Assembly: GCA_017546785.1 (NCBI GenBank)
Contig: JAFYRW010000016.1
Coordinates: forward strand, 1-63,997
Direction of reading: 5' to 3'
Length of the DNA: 63,997 nt
Source of the DNA: Bacteroidaceae bacterium
GTDB lineage: Bacteria; Bacteroidota; Bacteroidia; Bacteroidales; Bacteroidaceae
Position numbers and translations under genes: made by a program. Positions within the stretch are counted from its first letter, which is position 1. Every line of letters begins with the position of its first letter. This document shows positions 1-8,349 of this stretch, in pieces. Below the pieces are notes generated by a model. That model was given only the letters and a program-made list of their open reading frames with translations. It was not told where the DNA came from and did not search any database.

Positions 1-50
1 GATTGGAACATATCGCGATACACCAAGCTGAATTTTATTTCTCTTTCCAT
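1..50 (-). CDS. Start of a carboxyltransferase (oxaloacetate decarboxylase alpha / PycB-like) gene, partial
   Basis: Only the first 16 codons are in the window. They read MEREIKFSLVYRDMFQ, which resembles the start of Bacteroidota biotin-dependent carboxyltransferase subunits (oxaloacetate decarboxylase alpha or pyruvate carboxylase subunit B), whose N-terminus carries an IKFSLV(Y/F)RDMWQSSGKY-type motif. That family moves a carboxyl group between biotin and pyruvate or oxaloacetate. A -7 box on the same strand lies 44 bases upstream, which supports a real gene start here. The assignment rests on 16 residues and could change once the rest is seen. Confidence 0.5.
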   Translation of the reverse strand, partial: MEREIKFSLVYRDMFQ

Positions 51-428
51 AATTCTATAGGTTTTATACGCCTGTTAAGATTTTCAATTTTTGCAAAGTT
101 AATGGCTTTATTTAAATTTCCTATTTTTAAAGCATCTTTTTTCGATAGATTTTTCAGTAGCCTCGTTTGTCTCGGTTTTTTGTGCTGTTTTTGGCTTTTT
201 TACTAAAAATCCCAATAAAATCAATGTTGATTTCGCCATTAAATACAGAATTTAGCCCCTATATTTTAAAAAACACCCCTGCAATAGGGTGTATACCTTG
301 AATATTCGCTATTTTGAAAAAGTTGTGTGAACTTTGCAGCAAACAAATGTCGAACGCCTTTTTTTGAGTGCAGTTCGAATAGTCAAAAAGTTGGACTTTT
401 TTGCAAAAACATTGAATTTTATTACTTA
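51..428. other. AT-rich intergenic region between divergent genes
   Basis: No convincing gene lies here. The region holds the leftward -7 box at 94-101, a rightward GAACTTTGCA element at 329-338 resembling elements before the next two paralogues, and a small hairpin with a T-tail at 385-402 (stem AAAAAGT/ACTTTTT) shortly before the start codon at 429. That hairpin could act as an attenuator, but this is inference. Confidence 0.4.
94..101 (-). promoter_or_regulatory. Candidate -7 box for the leftward partial gene
   Basis: The minus strand reads TAACTTTG, a full match to the Bacteroidota -7 consensus TAnnTTTG, 44 bases upstream of the ATG at 50. No clear -33 TTTG is present at the usual 19-base spacing. 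Confidence 0.4.
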
Positions 429-2111
429 ATGACACACTACCTTTCTTATATTGACGAATCTATTAAAAGTAATTGGAGTAAGCCTGCAATAACCAATTAC
501 GGAGCATCTTCTTTTACTTATGGAGATGTTGCTGCCGGTATAGAGCGCTATCATATTCTTTTTGAAAAATGTGGAATACGCAAGGGTGATAAAATTGCTA
601 TTTGTGCCAAGAATTCGGCAGAATGGTGTATTGCGTTTCTGGGCATAGTGACATACGATGCGATTGCGGTTCCTTTGTTAGCCGATTTTCTCCCCGAGAA
701 TATTATTTCGCTGACAAATATTTCGGGTAGCCGTATGTTGCTTCTCGATAAGTACGTGATGAATGCCTTCAAGCGTATAGAAAAGGTAGAGTCGTTCAAG
801 GAATTTGAAGATTTCTGCGGATTGTTCAATCTTGTTGATTTTGAGACAGAATTCGATTGCAACAAGACTCTTGTTGATGCTGTAGAGTATGTTAGCGAGG
901 CTTTTTCCAAGCGTTTCCCCGCAGGAGTTACTCCTAAAGATGTAAATTATGCCCGCGAGGGAGAGGATGCCTTGAATGCATTGGCTGTCATAAGCTATAC
1001 ATCGGGAACAAGCAGCGCACCTAAGGGTGTTATGCTTCCTGCACGCTCGCTGTCGGGTAATTTGCGCTTTGCCCGCGAAAGAGTGCCAGCTCCCGAGGGT
1101 GCTAATACATTCTCTATCTTGCCGTTGGCGCACATCTTTGGCTTGTCGTTGGATTTTCTCTTTATGTTCTCTGTGGGTTGTCACATTCATATTTTCAGTG
1201 CAAAGCCTGTGCCTGCGCTCTTGCTTAAGGCGTTGGGCGAGGTTAAGCCTTTCCTTTTCCTCACTGTACCTTTGCTCATTGAGAAAATTTTCCGCGCAAA
1301 GGTTATTCCAGTGCTCAACAAGCCTGTGATGCGTGTATTGACTGCAATTCCCGGAGTACGTTCGCTTATATTCAAGAAGGTGCGTAGCACTGTCCTCAAT
1401 GCTTTTGGAGGTAATCTTCACATTGGAGGCTTTTTTATTGGAGGAGCTGCCATCAGTCGCGACGTTGACAGAGTGATGCGAAGAATAAAGATTCCTTATG
1501 CTGTAGGCTATGGAATGACAGAGTGCGGTCCGCTTATCAGCTATAAAGGTTGGAACCACCCCTCGCTTAAGAATTGTGCCGGCATTATTTCTCCCGATAT
1601 TGAGGTGAGAATAGACTCAAAGAAGCCTGCGGTGCTTCCCGGAGAGATTCAGGTTCGCGGTAATCTTGTAACATACGGATATTACAAGAATGAGGAGGCT
1701 ACAAAGAGTGCCTTTACCGAAGATGGTTGGTTTAAGACGGGAGACGTGGGTACGATGGATAAACGTAACTATGTGATTATTCGCGGCCGTTGCAAGAATA
1801 TGATTCTCACAGCCAATGGACAGAATGTTTATCCCGAGGAGATTGAGGATTTAGTGAACCGCTTGCCTTATGTATTGGAGTCGATTATTGTTGGACGCAA
1901 GCACGGATTGGTTGCTCTTGTTGTTGCGAATATGGAGGCTGCAAACGCTGACGGAGTCTCTATGGAGGTATTGAACAAGATTCTTAACGAGAATATAAGT
2001 TTGCTTAATGCAAAATTACCCTCTTACAGCAGAATTACAGCTTGTGAGGTATTGGAGACGCCTTTTGAAAAGACTCCTAAACTCAGTATCAAGCGCTTCT
2101 TATATAGTTAA
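429..2111 (+). CDS. AMP-forming long-chain acyl-CoA synthetase-like protein, paralogue 1
   Basis: A 560-residue member of the ANL superfamily, which activates carboxylic acids as acyl-adenylates and passes them to CoA. The adenylation signatures are visible in order: ISYTSGTSSAPKG (P-loop-like A3 motif), GYGMTECGP (A5), KTGD (A7), and RCKNMILTANGQNVYPEEIED in the C-terminal lid. The end reads TPKLSIKRF. The frame is open back to 327, but ATG 429 was chosen because its MTHYLSYIDE start aligns with MEHYLT starts of the two downstream paralogues. No signal peptide or membrane segment is seen. It is followed by a terminator, so it is probably a single-gene unit. The acyl substrate cannot be read from sequence; a fatty acid is most likely. 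Confidence 0.82.
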   Translation: MTHYLSYIDESIKSNWSKPAITNYGASSFTYGDVAAGIERYHILFEKCGIRKGDKIAICAKNSAEWCIAFLGIVTYDAIAVPLLADFLPENIISLTNISGSRMLLLDKYVMNAFKRIEKVESFKEFEDFCGLFNLVDFETEFDCNKTLVDAVEYVSEAFSKRFPAGVTPKDVNYAREGEDALNALAVISYTSGTSSAPKGVMLPARSLSGNLRFARERVPAPEGANTFSILPLAHIFGLSLDFLFMFSVGCHIHIFSAKPVPALLLKALGEVKPFLFLTVPLLIEKIFRAKVIPVLNKPVMRVLTAIPGVRSLIFKKVRSTVLNAFGGNLHIGGFFIGGAAISRDVDRVMRRIKIPYAVGYGMTECGPLISYKGWNHPSLKNCAGIISPDIEVRIDSKKPAVLPGEIQVRGNLVTYGYYKNEEATKSAFTEDGWFKTGDVGTMDKRNYVIIRGRCKNMILTANGQNVYPEEIEDLVNRLPYVLESIIVGRKHGLVALVVANMEAANADGVSMEVLNKILNENISLLNAKLPSYSRITACEVLETPFEKTPKLSIKRFLYS

Positions 2112-2133
2112 AAGATTGTAGATTGTTAGACCC

Positions 2134-2177
2134 GAACAGCGGCAGGCTCAGGCGTGAGTTTGTCGCTGTTCATTTTT
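2134..2177 (+). terminator. Terminator after ligase paralogue 1
   Basis: GAACAGCG at 2134-2141 pairs with CGCTGTTC at 2164-2171 across a 22-base loop, followed directly by a T-rich tail (ATTTTTAT). Confidence 0.65.
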
Positions 2178-2209
2178 ATCTATATGGTGTGACGTGTTGT
2201 ATAATTATG

Positions 2210-2225
2210 TGTGAAAATATGTTAA
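2210..2225 (+). repeat. 16-base block repeated upstream of ligase paralogue 3
   Basis: TGTGAAAATATGTTAA is identical at 2210-2225 and 4123-4138, and the similarity continues with a two-base gap through ATTAG(A/T)GCG. Each copy lies roughly 160-185 bases before a paralogue start, so it looks like a remnant of the duplicated upstream region or a shared control site. Confidence 0.5.
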
Positions 2226-2316
2226 TTAGAGCGTTACTTTATCCCTAAATAACATATATATGTGTACAAAATTGGTTAATCTTTGACAATCCTTAATTAA
2301 TAAGAAAGTAAATGCC

Positions 2317-2324
2317 GATATTTG
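2317..2324 (+). promoter_or_regulatory. Candidate -7 box variant for ligase paralogue 2
   Basis: GATATTTG followed by CA resembles TAnnTTTG with one mismatch and has counterparts before paralogues 1 (GAACTTTGCA, 329) and 3 (AATATTTGCA, 4230). The leader after it can fold GCTCA 2338-2342 with TGAGC 2361-2365. Confidence 0.35.
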
Positions 2325-2385
2325 CACCGCAAACACCGCTCAGCTGCTCTAAAAGGGGGTTGAGCATAAATAAAATTATTTAATT

Positions 2386-4059
2386 ATGGAACATTATTTG
2401 ACCCTGCTTGATAAGGCCGTAAAAAAGTATTGGTCTTTGCCGGCAATTTCTAATTACAAAGGAAGAACATTTACTTACGGTGAACTTGCCGAGGGTATTA
2501 AAAAGTATCATTTGATTTTTAGCGAATGTGGAATTGAAAAAGGAGATAAAATAGCTCTCTATGCACGTAACTCGGCAGAGTGGGGAATTGCTTATTATGC
2601 TGTTGTAACATACGATGCAGTAGTTGTACCTTTTCTTCCCGATTTTACTCCCTCTTCGGTTGTTGAGTTGAGCCTCTTTTCGGAGTGTAAACTTATGATT
2701 GCCGATAATGTAGCTTATACCTCTATTAAGGGTGGCGATGCTCTTATGGATACTCTTGAGGCTTTCAAAGGTTTTAAGGGTATATTGAACGTTGAGGGTA
2801 GAGAGTGCTTTGCTTCGTTCGGTAAAGAACTTTCTGCAGCAAGCGTTTCGGCCGATGCTCGTTTCGCAAAGCTGTATCCTGCTGGATTAAAACCCGAGCA
2901 CATCGATTTTAAAAAGAGTGATATGGAGGCTGTTTCGGTAATCAGTTTTACATCGGGAACTACAAGCGATAAGTCTAAGGGAGTGGTGCTTCCGGCCCGT
3001 AGCTTGTCGGTGAATCTTGAGTTTGCTATGCGTGAGATTCCCACAAAGGTGGGTGGTGCAATGCTCTCTATTTTGCCTATGGCGCATATGTTCGGACAGA
3101 CTTTTGATTTCTTGTTCCCTCTTTCGAGCGGTTGTCACGTTACGGTGCTTGGCGGTAAGCCTACTCCTGCGCGCCTATTGCCGGCTCTTTCCGAGGTTAA
3201 ACCTTTTATGTTTCTTACAGTGCCCTTGCTTGTAGAGAAGATATTTAAATCAAAGGTTATTCCTATGATGCGTAAGCCTGCTCTTAGAGTATTACTTGCA
3301 CTGCCTGGAATAAATAGATTGTTACTTAATACTATACGCAAGAAACTTGTGGCTACATTCGGTGGCGAATTGACTGTAGGACTTTTGATTGGTGGTGCTG
3401 CTCTTAACAAAGAGGTTGAAGATACAATGAAGAAATTGAGATTCCCTTACAGCGTGGGATACGGTATGACTGAGTGTGGTCCACTTATCTCTTATCGCGA
3501 TAGAAACTATTTCGCAAAATACTCTTGTGGAGCGCCTGCGTTGCCTCTTGAGGTACGTATTGATTCGGCTAATCCTCGCCGTATTCTTGGTGAAATTCAG
3601 TGTAAGGGTGATGCAGTGATGCTTGGTTACTATAAAAATCCCGATGCTACGGAGGCTTCGTTTACACAGGATGGTTGGTTAAAAACCGGAGATATGGCTG
3701 TAATGGATGCAAAGGGTAATATCTTTATTAAAGGTCGTTGCAAGAATATGATTCTTACTGCCAGCGGACAGAATATTTATCCTGAGGAGATTGAGGATAA
3801 GGTGAATAACCTGCCTTATGTTGTTGAGTCTTTGATAGTTGGCCGAGGAAATGCTCTTGTGGCTCTTGTGGTCGGCGATTATGATTCGGCAAAGAATAAC
3901 GGAATTTTAGAAGCGGAGCTTGATAAAATGGTTGATGTAAGCGTAAAATCATTGAACGCCGAGCTTCCGCAATATTCGCAGATTGCGATTGTAGAAATGC
4001 GCAAAGAGCCTTTCGAAAAGACTCCTAAACAGAGTATACGCCGCTTTATGTACAAATAA
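2386..4059 (+). CDS. AMP-forming long-chain acyl-CoA synthetase-like protein, paralogue 2
   Basis: A 557-residue ANL-family protein clearly related to the genes on either side. Motifs: SGTTSDKSKG near residues 190-199, GYGMTECGP near 358-366, KTGD near 433-436, RCKNMILTASGQNIYPEEIE from about 451. The expected reaction is ATP-dependent acyl-adenylate formation and acyl-CoA synthesis. The C-terminus reads TPKQSIRRFMYK; where paralogue 1 has KR this protein has RR, so the lysine usually supplied by the A10 motif is not evident. The ATG at 2386 gives the MEHYLT start shared with paralogue 3. Separate terminators on both sides suggest independent transcription. Substrate is unknown. Confidence 0.82.
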   Translation: MEHYLTLLDKAVKKYWSLPAISNYKGRTFTYGELAEGIKKYHLIFSECGIEKGDKIALYARNSAEWGIAYYAVVTYDAVVVPFLPDFTPSSVVELSLFSECKLMIADNVAYTSIKGGDALMDTLEAFKGFKGILNVEGRECFASFGKELSAASVSADARFAKLYPAGLKPEHIDFKKSDMEAVSVISFTSGTTSDKSKGVVLPARSLSVNLEFAMREIPTKVGGAMLSILPMAHMFGQTFDFLFPLSSGCHVTVLGGKPTPARLLPALSEVKPFMFLTVPLLVEKIFKSKVIPMMRKPALRVLLALPGINRLLLNTIRKKLVATFGGELTVGLLIGGAALNKEVEDTMKKLRFPYSVGYGMTECGPLISYRDRNYFAKYSCGAPALPLEVRIDSANPRRILGEIQCKGDAVMLGYYKNPDATEASFTQDGWLKTGDMAVMDAKGNIFIKGRCKNMILTASGQNIYPEEIEDKVNNLPYVVESLIVGRGNALVALVVGDYDSAKNNGILEAELDKMVDVSVKSLNAELPQYSQIAIVEMRKEPFEKTPKQSIRRFMYK

Positions 4060-4081
4060 TACAAACGATCTACAAACGGTT

Positions 4082-4117
4082 CGCCTTATATATTAATATA
4101 TAAGGCGGATTTCTTTT
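4082..4117 (+). terminator. Terminator after ligase paralogue 2
   Basis: A perfect 26-base palindrome at 4082-4107 (CGCCTTATATATT and its complement) is followed by GATTTCTTTTT. Confidence 0.75.
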
Positions 4118-4122
4118 TAAAA

Positions 4123-4138
4123 TGTGAAAATATGTTAA
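4123..4138 (+). repeat. Second copy of the 16-base upstream block
   Basis: Identical to 2210-2225, located 170 bases before the start of paralogue 3. The leader that follows also has an AATATTTGCA element at 4230 and a small hairpin at about 4253-4276 (AAAAGTCC/GGACCTTTT). Confidence 0.5.
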
Positions 4139-4307
4139 AATTAGTGCGAAATTGTACTTGTTTTGTTTGAAAAATAACCCATTTTTTGTTAATTTTGACT
4201 GATATTATCGTTTTTGAGAAATTATTGTGAATATTTGCACATATTTAAGTATAAAAAGTCCGAAAATGGACCTTTTGTAAGACTATAATCTAAAATTATA
4301 AGATATT

Positions 4308-5981
4308 ATGGAACATTATTTGACGCACATCAACAATGCTGTAAAGAAGCATTGGAGTAAGCCTGCAATGAGTAATTACGGCGGAGAGACTTATACCTAC
4401 GGACAGCTTGCCGAGGGTATAGCAAAATATCACATTCTCTTTAAAGAGTGTGGAATAGAGAAGGGCGACAATGTGGCTCTTTATGCAAGAAACTCTGCTG
4501 AGTGGGGTATTGCTTATCTTGCTGTCGTAACATACGATGCAGTGGTTGTTCCTTTCCTTCCCGACTTTATTCCTTCGGCAGTTGTAGAGCTCAGCGCCTT
4601 CTCGGAGTGTAAGATGCTTATTGCTGATAACGTAGCATATAACGCAATTTCTGGCGTCGAAGGATTGGTTGATAAATTGAACGCTTCAGAGGGTTTCTCT
4701 TGTATAGTTAATGTTAAGGATATCAGCCTATTTGGTGCTTCTGATGAGAGTTTGGCGAAGAGTGCTTCAAAAGTTGAATCTCTCTACAATTCGCAGTATC
4801 CTAACGGCCTTAAGAAGGAGGATGTGAACTATGCTAAGACCGAAATGAACAACAATGCTGTCATCAGCTTTACCTCGGGTACAACAAGCGCTGTTTCTAA
4901 GGGTGTTGTTCTCTCTTCTCGCAGCTTGTCGGCTAACCTCGATTTTGCTCGTCGTGAGATTCCTGCAGCCGAGGGTAACACAATCTTCTCGGTTCTTCCT
5001 ATGGCTCATATGTTCGGACAGACATTCGACTTCCTCTTCCCCTTGTCAAGCGGCTGTCACGTGACAATTCTTGGCGGTAAGCCTACTCCTGCTCGTCTGC
5101 TTGCCGGACTTGCTGCCGTTAAGCCCTTTATGTTCCTCACTGTTCCTATGGTGATTGAGAAGATATTCAAGTCAAAGGTTATTCCTACTTTGCGTAAGCC
5201 TGTGATGCGAGTGCTTATGGCAATCCCTGGAATAAACAATCTTCTCCTCGGAACCATCCGCAAGAAATTGGTTGCAGCTCTTGGTGGTGGACTTACTACC
5301 GGTGTCATAATTGGTGGTGCCGCTCTTAACAAAGAGATTGAGGATATTATGAAAAAGATGAAATTCCCCTATACAGTAGGTTACGGAATGACAGAGGTCG
5401 GTCCTCTTATCTCGTACTGCGACCGCAAGCGCTATGCCAAATACTCTTGTGGTATTGCTGCTGTGCCCCTCGAGGTTCGTATCGACTCTTCTAATCCCCG
5501 TCGTGTACTTGGCGAGATTCAGTGTAAGGGTGATGCTGTAATGGAGGGATACTATAAGAACGAAGAGGCTACAAAGGCTACATTTACATCGGACGGTTGG
5601 TTGAAGACCGGAGATATGGGTATTATCGATGCAAAGGGGAATATCTATATTAAGGGACGTTGCAAGAATATGATTCTCTCGCCTAGCGGACAGAATATCT
5701 ACCCCGAGGAGATTGAGGATAAGATTAACAACCTTCCTTATGTTGTAGAGTCTCTTGTTGTAGGACGTAAGAATGCTATTGTCGCTCTTGTTGTTGCCGA
5801 TTATGAGGGTGCTGCAAAGGAGAATATCTCAGAGGCCGACCTTAATGCTCTTATCGACAAGAATGTGAAGGCTTTGAATGTGGAGCTTCCCAACTACAGC
5901 CAGATTGCTCTTACCGAATTGCGTAAAGAGCCTTTCGAGAAGACTCCTAAACAGAGTATCCGTCGATTTATGTATTCTTAA
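4308..5981 (+). CDS. AMP-forming long-chain acyl-CoA synthetase-like protein, paralogue 3
   Basis: A 557-residue protein of the same length as paralogue 2 and similar along its whole length, so the two look like the more recent duplicate pair. It has the SGTTSAVSKG, GYGMTEVGP, KTGD and RCKNMILSPSGQNIYPEEIE adenylation motifs. The A5 cysteine of the other two (TECGP) is valine here (TEVGP), and the C-terminus is TPKQSIRRFMYS with the same RR as paralogue 2. Expected role is acyl-CoA formation in the cytosol. Three divergent copies suggest different chain lengths or conditions, which is inference. Confidence 0.82.
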   Translation: MEHYLTHINNAVKKHWSKPAMSNYGGETYTYGQLAEGIAKYHILFKECGIEKGDNVALYARNSAEWGIAYLAVVTYDAVVVPFLPDFIPSAVVELSAFSECKMLIADNVAYNAISGVEGLVDKLNASEGFSCIVNVKDISLFGASDESLAKSASKVESLYNSQYPNGLKKEDVNYAKTEMNNNAVISFTSGTTSAVSKGVVLSSRSLSANLDFARREIPAAEGNTIFSVLPMAHMFGQTFDFLFPLSSGCHVTILGGKPTPARLLAGLAAVKPFMFLTVPMVIEKIFKSKVIPTLRKPVMRVLMAIPGINNLLLGTIRKKLVAALGGGLTTGVIIGGAALNKEIEDIMKKMKFPYTVGYGMTEVGPLISYCDRKRYAKYSCGIAAVPLEVRIDSSNPRRVLGEIQCKGDAVMEGYYKNEEATKATFTSDGWLKTGDMGIIDAKGNIYIKGRCKNMILSPSGQNIYPEEIEDKINNLPYVVESLVVGRKNAIVALVVADYEGAAKENISEADLNALIDKNVKALNVELPNYSQIALTELRKEPFEKTPKQSIRRFMYS

Positions 5982-5994
5982 TAGAATTCTCTAT

Positions 5995-6032
5995 AAACAA
6001 AAAATGGATGCGCGAGCATCCATTTTTTGTTT
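5995..6032 (+). terminator. Strong terminator after ligase paralogue 3
   Basis: AAACAAAAAATGGATGC at 5995-6011 pairs with GCATCCATTTTTTGTTT at 6016-6032 around a GCGA loop, with the T-run inside the 3' arm. Confidence 0.8.
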
Positions 6033-6055
6033 GCATATTCCGATGGTGCGCGATA

Positions 6056-6110
6056 CGGTATTCTTAATTCCTGTAAGAATTGTGTTGCATTTGTAGAATG
6101 CCGTTATTTT
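6056..6110 (+). other. Second hairpin between the ligase cluster and glyA
   Basis: CGGTATTCT at 6056-6064 can pair with AGAATGCCG at 6095-6103, with an inner AATTC/GAATT helix, followed by TTATTTT. It may be a backup terminator. The rest of the gap to 6160 shows nothing recognisable. Confidence 0.35.
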
Positions 6111-6160
6111 CTACTTTATAAAAAAGATTTTATTTTAGCGGATATATGAATTGTTTTGAG

Positions 6161-6168
6161 TATCTTTG
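6161..6168 (+). promoter_or_regulatory. -7 box of glyA
   Basis: TATCTTTG is a full match to TAnnTTTG. It predicts transcription from about 6174 and a leader of about 120 bases before glyA. Confidence 0.6.
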
Positions 6169-6179
6169 TACGCTGAAAA

Positions 6180-6262
6180 GCAGCAGGGGGATTTTGTGGC
6201 TCTAATGGGCGCTTTTTTTATTCTCGGCTTTGTTTTTGCAGCTGCATAGAGGCTGCCTGCTA
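6180..6262 (+). promoter_or_regulatory. Structured glyA leader, possible attenuator or riboswitch of unknown class
   Basis: GCTGC at 6252-6256 can pair either with GCAGC at 6238-6242 (local hairpin) or with GCAGC at 6180-6184; AGCAGG at 6182-6187 can also pair with CCTGCT at 6256-6261 to close the whole element. Inside it, GCTC 6199-6202 and GGGC 6207-6210 form a weak stem followed by GC and seven T bases (6213-6219). Mutually exclusive pairings plus an internal T-run are typical of attenuation, but no known riboswitch class was recognised. Confidence 0.35.
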
Positions 6263-6293
6263 CACACTAAAAAGGTTTTAATAAAATATTATT

Positions 6294-7574
6294 ATGAAAA
6301 GAGACAATCAGATTTTTCAGCTAATCGAGCTTGAGCAGCGTCGTCAGCTCAAGGGTATTGAGCTTATCGCTTCGGAGAACTTCGTAAGTAACGAGGTAAT
6401 GCGTGCAATGGGTTCTATCCTTACCAATAAATATGCAGAGGGTTATCCCGGTAAACGTTATTATGGCGGTTGTGAGGTTGTAGACGTTGTAGAGGATCTT
6501 GCTCGTACACGCCTCAAAGAGCTTTATGGAGCAGAGTGGGTTAATGTGCAGCCTCATTCAGGAGCGCAGGCTAATGCTGCAGTTTTCCTTGCAGTGCTTA
6601 ATCCTGGCGATAAATTTATGGGTCTGAATCTTGCACACGGCGGACACCTTTCACACGGTTCGGCAGTAAATACATCGGGTATTATATATACTCCCGTTGA
6701 GTACAATTTGAATCCTGAGACTGGTAGAGTAGACTACGACCAGATGGAGGAGATTGCTCATCGTGAGCAGCCCAAACTCATTATTGGTGGTGGTTCAGCT
6801 TACTCTCGTGAGTGGGATTACAAACGTATGCGTGAGATTGCTGACAGCGTAGGCGCTCTTCTTATGGTTGATATGGCGCACCCCGCAGGACTTATCGCAG
6901 CAGGCTTGCTCGAGAATCCTCTAAAATATGCTCACATAGTAACATCTACTACTCACAAGACTTTGCGTGGTCCTCGTGGCGGTATCATTCTTTTGGGTAA
7001 GGACTTCCCCAATCCTTGGGGTAAGACAACTCCTAAGGGCGAGATTAAGATGATGTCGGCATTGCTCGACAGCGCTGTGTTCCCTGGAATTCAGGGTGGT
7101 CCTCTTGAGCACGTCATTGCAGCTAAGGCAGTTGCTTTCGGCGAGGCTTTGCAGCCCGAGTTCAAAGAGTATCAGGCACAGGTTAAGTTGAATGCTGCTA
7201 CTCTTGCAAATGAGCTTATCGCTCGTGGCTTCGGAATTGTTTCAGGCGGAACAGATAACCACTCAATGCTCGTAGATCTCCGTAGCAAATATCCCGATCT
7301 TACCGGTAAGGTTGCCGAGAAGGCTCTTGTTGCTGCCGATATTACAGCTAACAAGAATATGGTGCCTTTTGACAGCCGTAGCGCGTTCCAGACATCGGGT
7401 ATTCGCTTGGGTACTCCTGCGATAACAACCCGTGGCGTTAAAGAGGATATGATGCCTTTCGTAGCCGAGATGATTGAGACTGTTCTCAACGCTCCCGAGG
7501 ATGAGAAGGTAATTGCTTCGGTTCGTCGCAAGGTTAATGAGACAATGGCCGAGTTCCCCCTCTTCGCTTATTGA
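6294..7574 (+). CDS. glyA: Serine hydroxymethyltransferase
   Basis: A 426-residue PLP enzyme converting serine and tetrahydrofolate to glycine and 5,10-methylene-tetrahydrofolate, the main one-carbon source for purine and thymidylate synthesis. The start has the family's [11 protein letters not shown] motif, followed by [16 protein letters not shown]. The PLP lysine is K222 in [13 protein letters not shown]. Length is normal for bacterial GlyA. It stands alone between a long leader and a strong bidirectional terminator. The leader may couple expression to a metabolite or to translation. Confidence 0.97.
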   Translation: MKRDNQIFQLIELEQRRQLKGIELIASENFVSNEVMRAMGSILTNKYAEGYPGKRYYGGCEVVDVVEDLARTRLKELYGAEWVNVQPHSGAQANAAVFLAVLNPGDKFMGLNLAHGGHLSHGSAVNTSGIIYTPVEYNLNPETGRVDYDQMEEIAHREQPKLIIGGGSAYSREWDYKRMREIADSVGALLMVDMAHPAGLIAAGLLENPLKYAHIVTSTTHKTLRGPRGGIILLGKDFPNPWGKTTPKGEIKMMSALLDSAVFPGIQGGPLEHVIAAKAVAFGEALQPEFKEYQAQVKLNAATLANELIARGFGIVSGGTDNHSMLVDLRSKYPDLTGKVAEKALVAADITANKNMVPFDSRSAFQTSGIRLGTPAITTRGVKEDMMPFVAEMIETVLNAPEDEKVIASVRRKVNETMAEFPLFAY

Positions 7575-7593
7575 TAAATAAGGTATACGCAAT

Positions 7594-7639
7594 AAAGAAT
7601 CTTCGGTGCTTTCAGTAGAAAGTACCGAAGATTCTTTTT
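7594..7639. terminator. Bidirectional terminator between glyA and the convergent barrel gene
   Basis: AAAGAATCTTCGGTGCTTTC at 7594-7613 pairs with the sequence at 7618-7637 around an AGTA loop, with T-runs at the end of both strands' reading. Confidence 0.8.
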
Positions 7640-7652
7640 ATATGGTCGGAAT

Positions 7653-8348
7653 TTAGAAAATCATTCCTACTGAGAAGCTTAAAAGATTGTCTATGCGCTC
7701 TGCATCGAAGCGTTTGTTTTTCTTTTTTGATACTATTCCCCGTGTGTTGTCAGTGAATCCAAAATCGTAGGCAAAGTCGAAGAAGAATCTCGATATCTTG
7801 ACGCCTAATCCTATCTCCCAGAAAAATACAATGGGGCGTAAATCCTCGTAAAGGCTTGTGTCGCTGAAGTTTATGAATTCCTGCTTGTCGTGTCCGGTGA
7901 AAATGAATTTTGCTTTTGGACCGGTGAAGAAGCTCATTCCATAAATGTCGTCGAATACAAAATTGTGGCCATAGAGCAGGGGAACCTGTATACAGTATGT
8001 GGTAAGATTGTATTCCGTAGGGAGTTGTATGAGTTGGTCGGCAGGGTTTATCTCCTTAAATTCAAAATTGTGCCGAGAGACGCTCAGCACAGCCTCGGTC
8101 TGTATGTAGGAGCGTCCTATCGATAGGCGCGCGAACGGGGTGATAGCGTATCCTGTTTTGTTGCTTTGTATGGCGCTATCGTCGTATTTGTAGCCTTCGA
8201 TTCGGAATTTCGTTATATTGTAGGTTGCAGCCTGGAATCCCAATTTTACTCCCGCATTAAACTTTATTCCTTTGTTGCTCTCTTGTGCCGATAGTACAAA
8301 GAAGGGAATAAACAGCAGGAGTAGGAATATGTGGCAACGCTTGTACAT
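7653..8348 (-). CDS. PorT-like outer-membrane beta-barrel protein
   Basis: A 231-residue protein with an N-terminal signal peptide (hydrophobic LLLLFIPFFVLSAQ, cleavage probably after SAQ or nearby) and alternating hydrophobic and polar strands ending in a hydrophobic segment (LLSFSVGMIF), as expected of a small outer-membrane barrel. The GVKLGFQAATYNI start and overall layout resemble the Bacteroidota PorT/outer-membrane beta-barrel family; PorT in Porphyromonas is part of type IX secretion. Whether this copy serves secretion cannot be told here. Its start lies one base beyond the flavin reductase stop, so it is the last gene of the pyrBI transcript. Confidence 0.65.
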   Translation of the reverse strand: MYKRCHIFLLLLFIPFFVLSAQESNKGIKFNAGVKLGFQAATYNITKFRIEGYKYDDSAIQSNKTGYAITPFARLSIGRSYIQTEAVLSVSRHNFEFKEINPADQLIQLPTEYNLTTYCIQVPLLYGHNFVFDDIYGMSFFTGPKAKFIFTGHDKQEFINFSDTSLYEDLRPIVFFWEIGLGVKISRFFFDFAYDFGFTDNTRGIVSKKKNKRFDAERIDNLLSFSVGMIF

Positions 8349-8349
8349 C

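Noticed and set aside
3-206. A 67-residue open frame on the plus strand at the window start
   Set aside because: It is phenylalanine-rich translation of AT-rich intergenic DNA, overlaps the leftward gene start and its -7 box, and has no family resemblance.
327-428. Longer N-terminus for ligase paralogue 1
   Set aside because: The extra 34 residues have no counterpart in the two paralogues, and a promoter-like element and hairpin lie in this stretch.
678-1559. A 293-residue open frame opposite ligase paralogue 1
   Set aside because: Antisense shadow of a well-supported coding gene; the translation is low in hydrophobic pattern and has no motifs.
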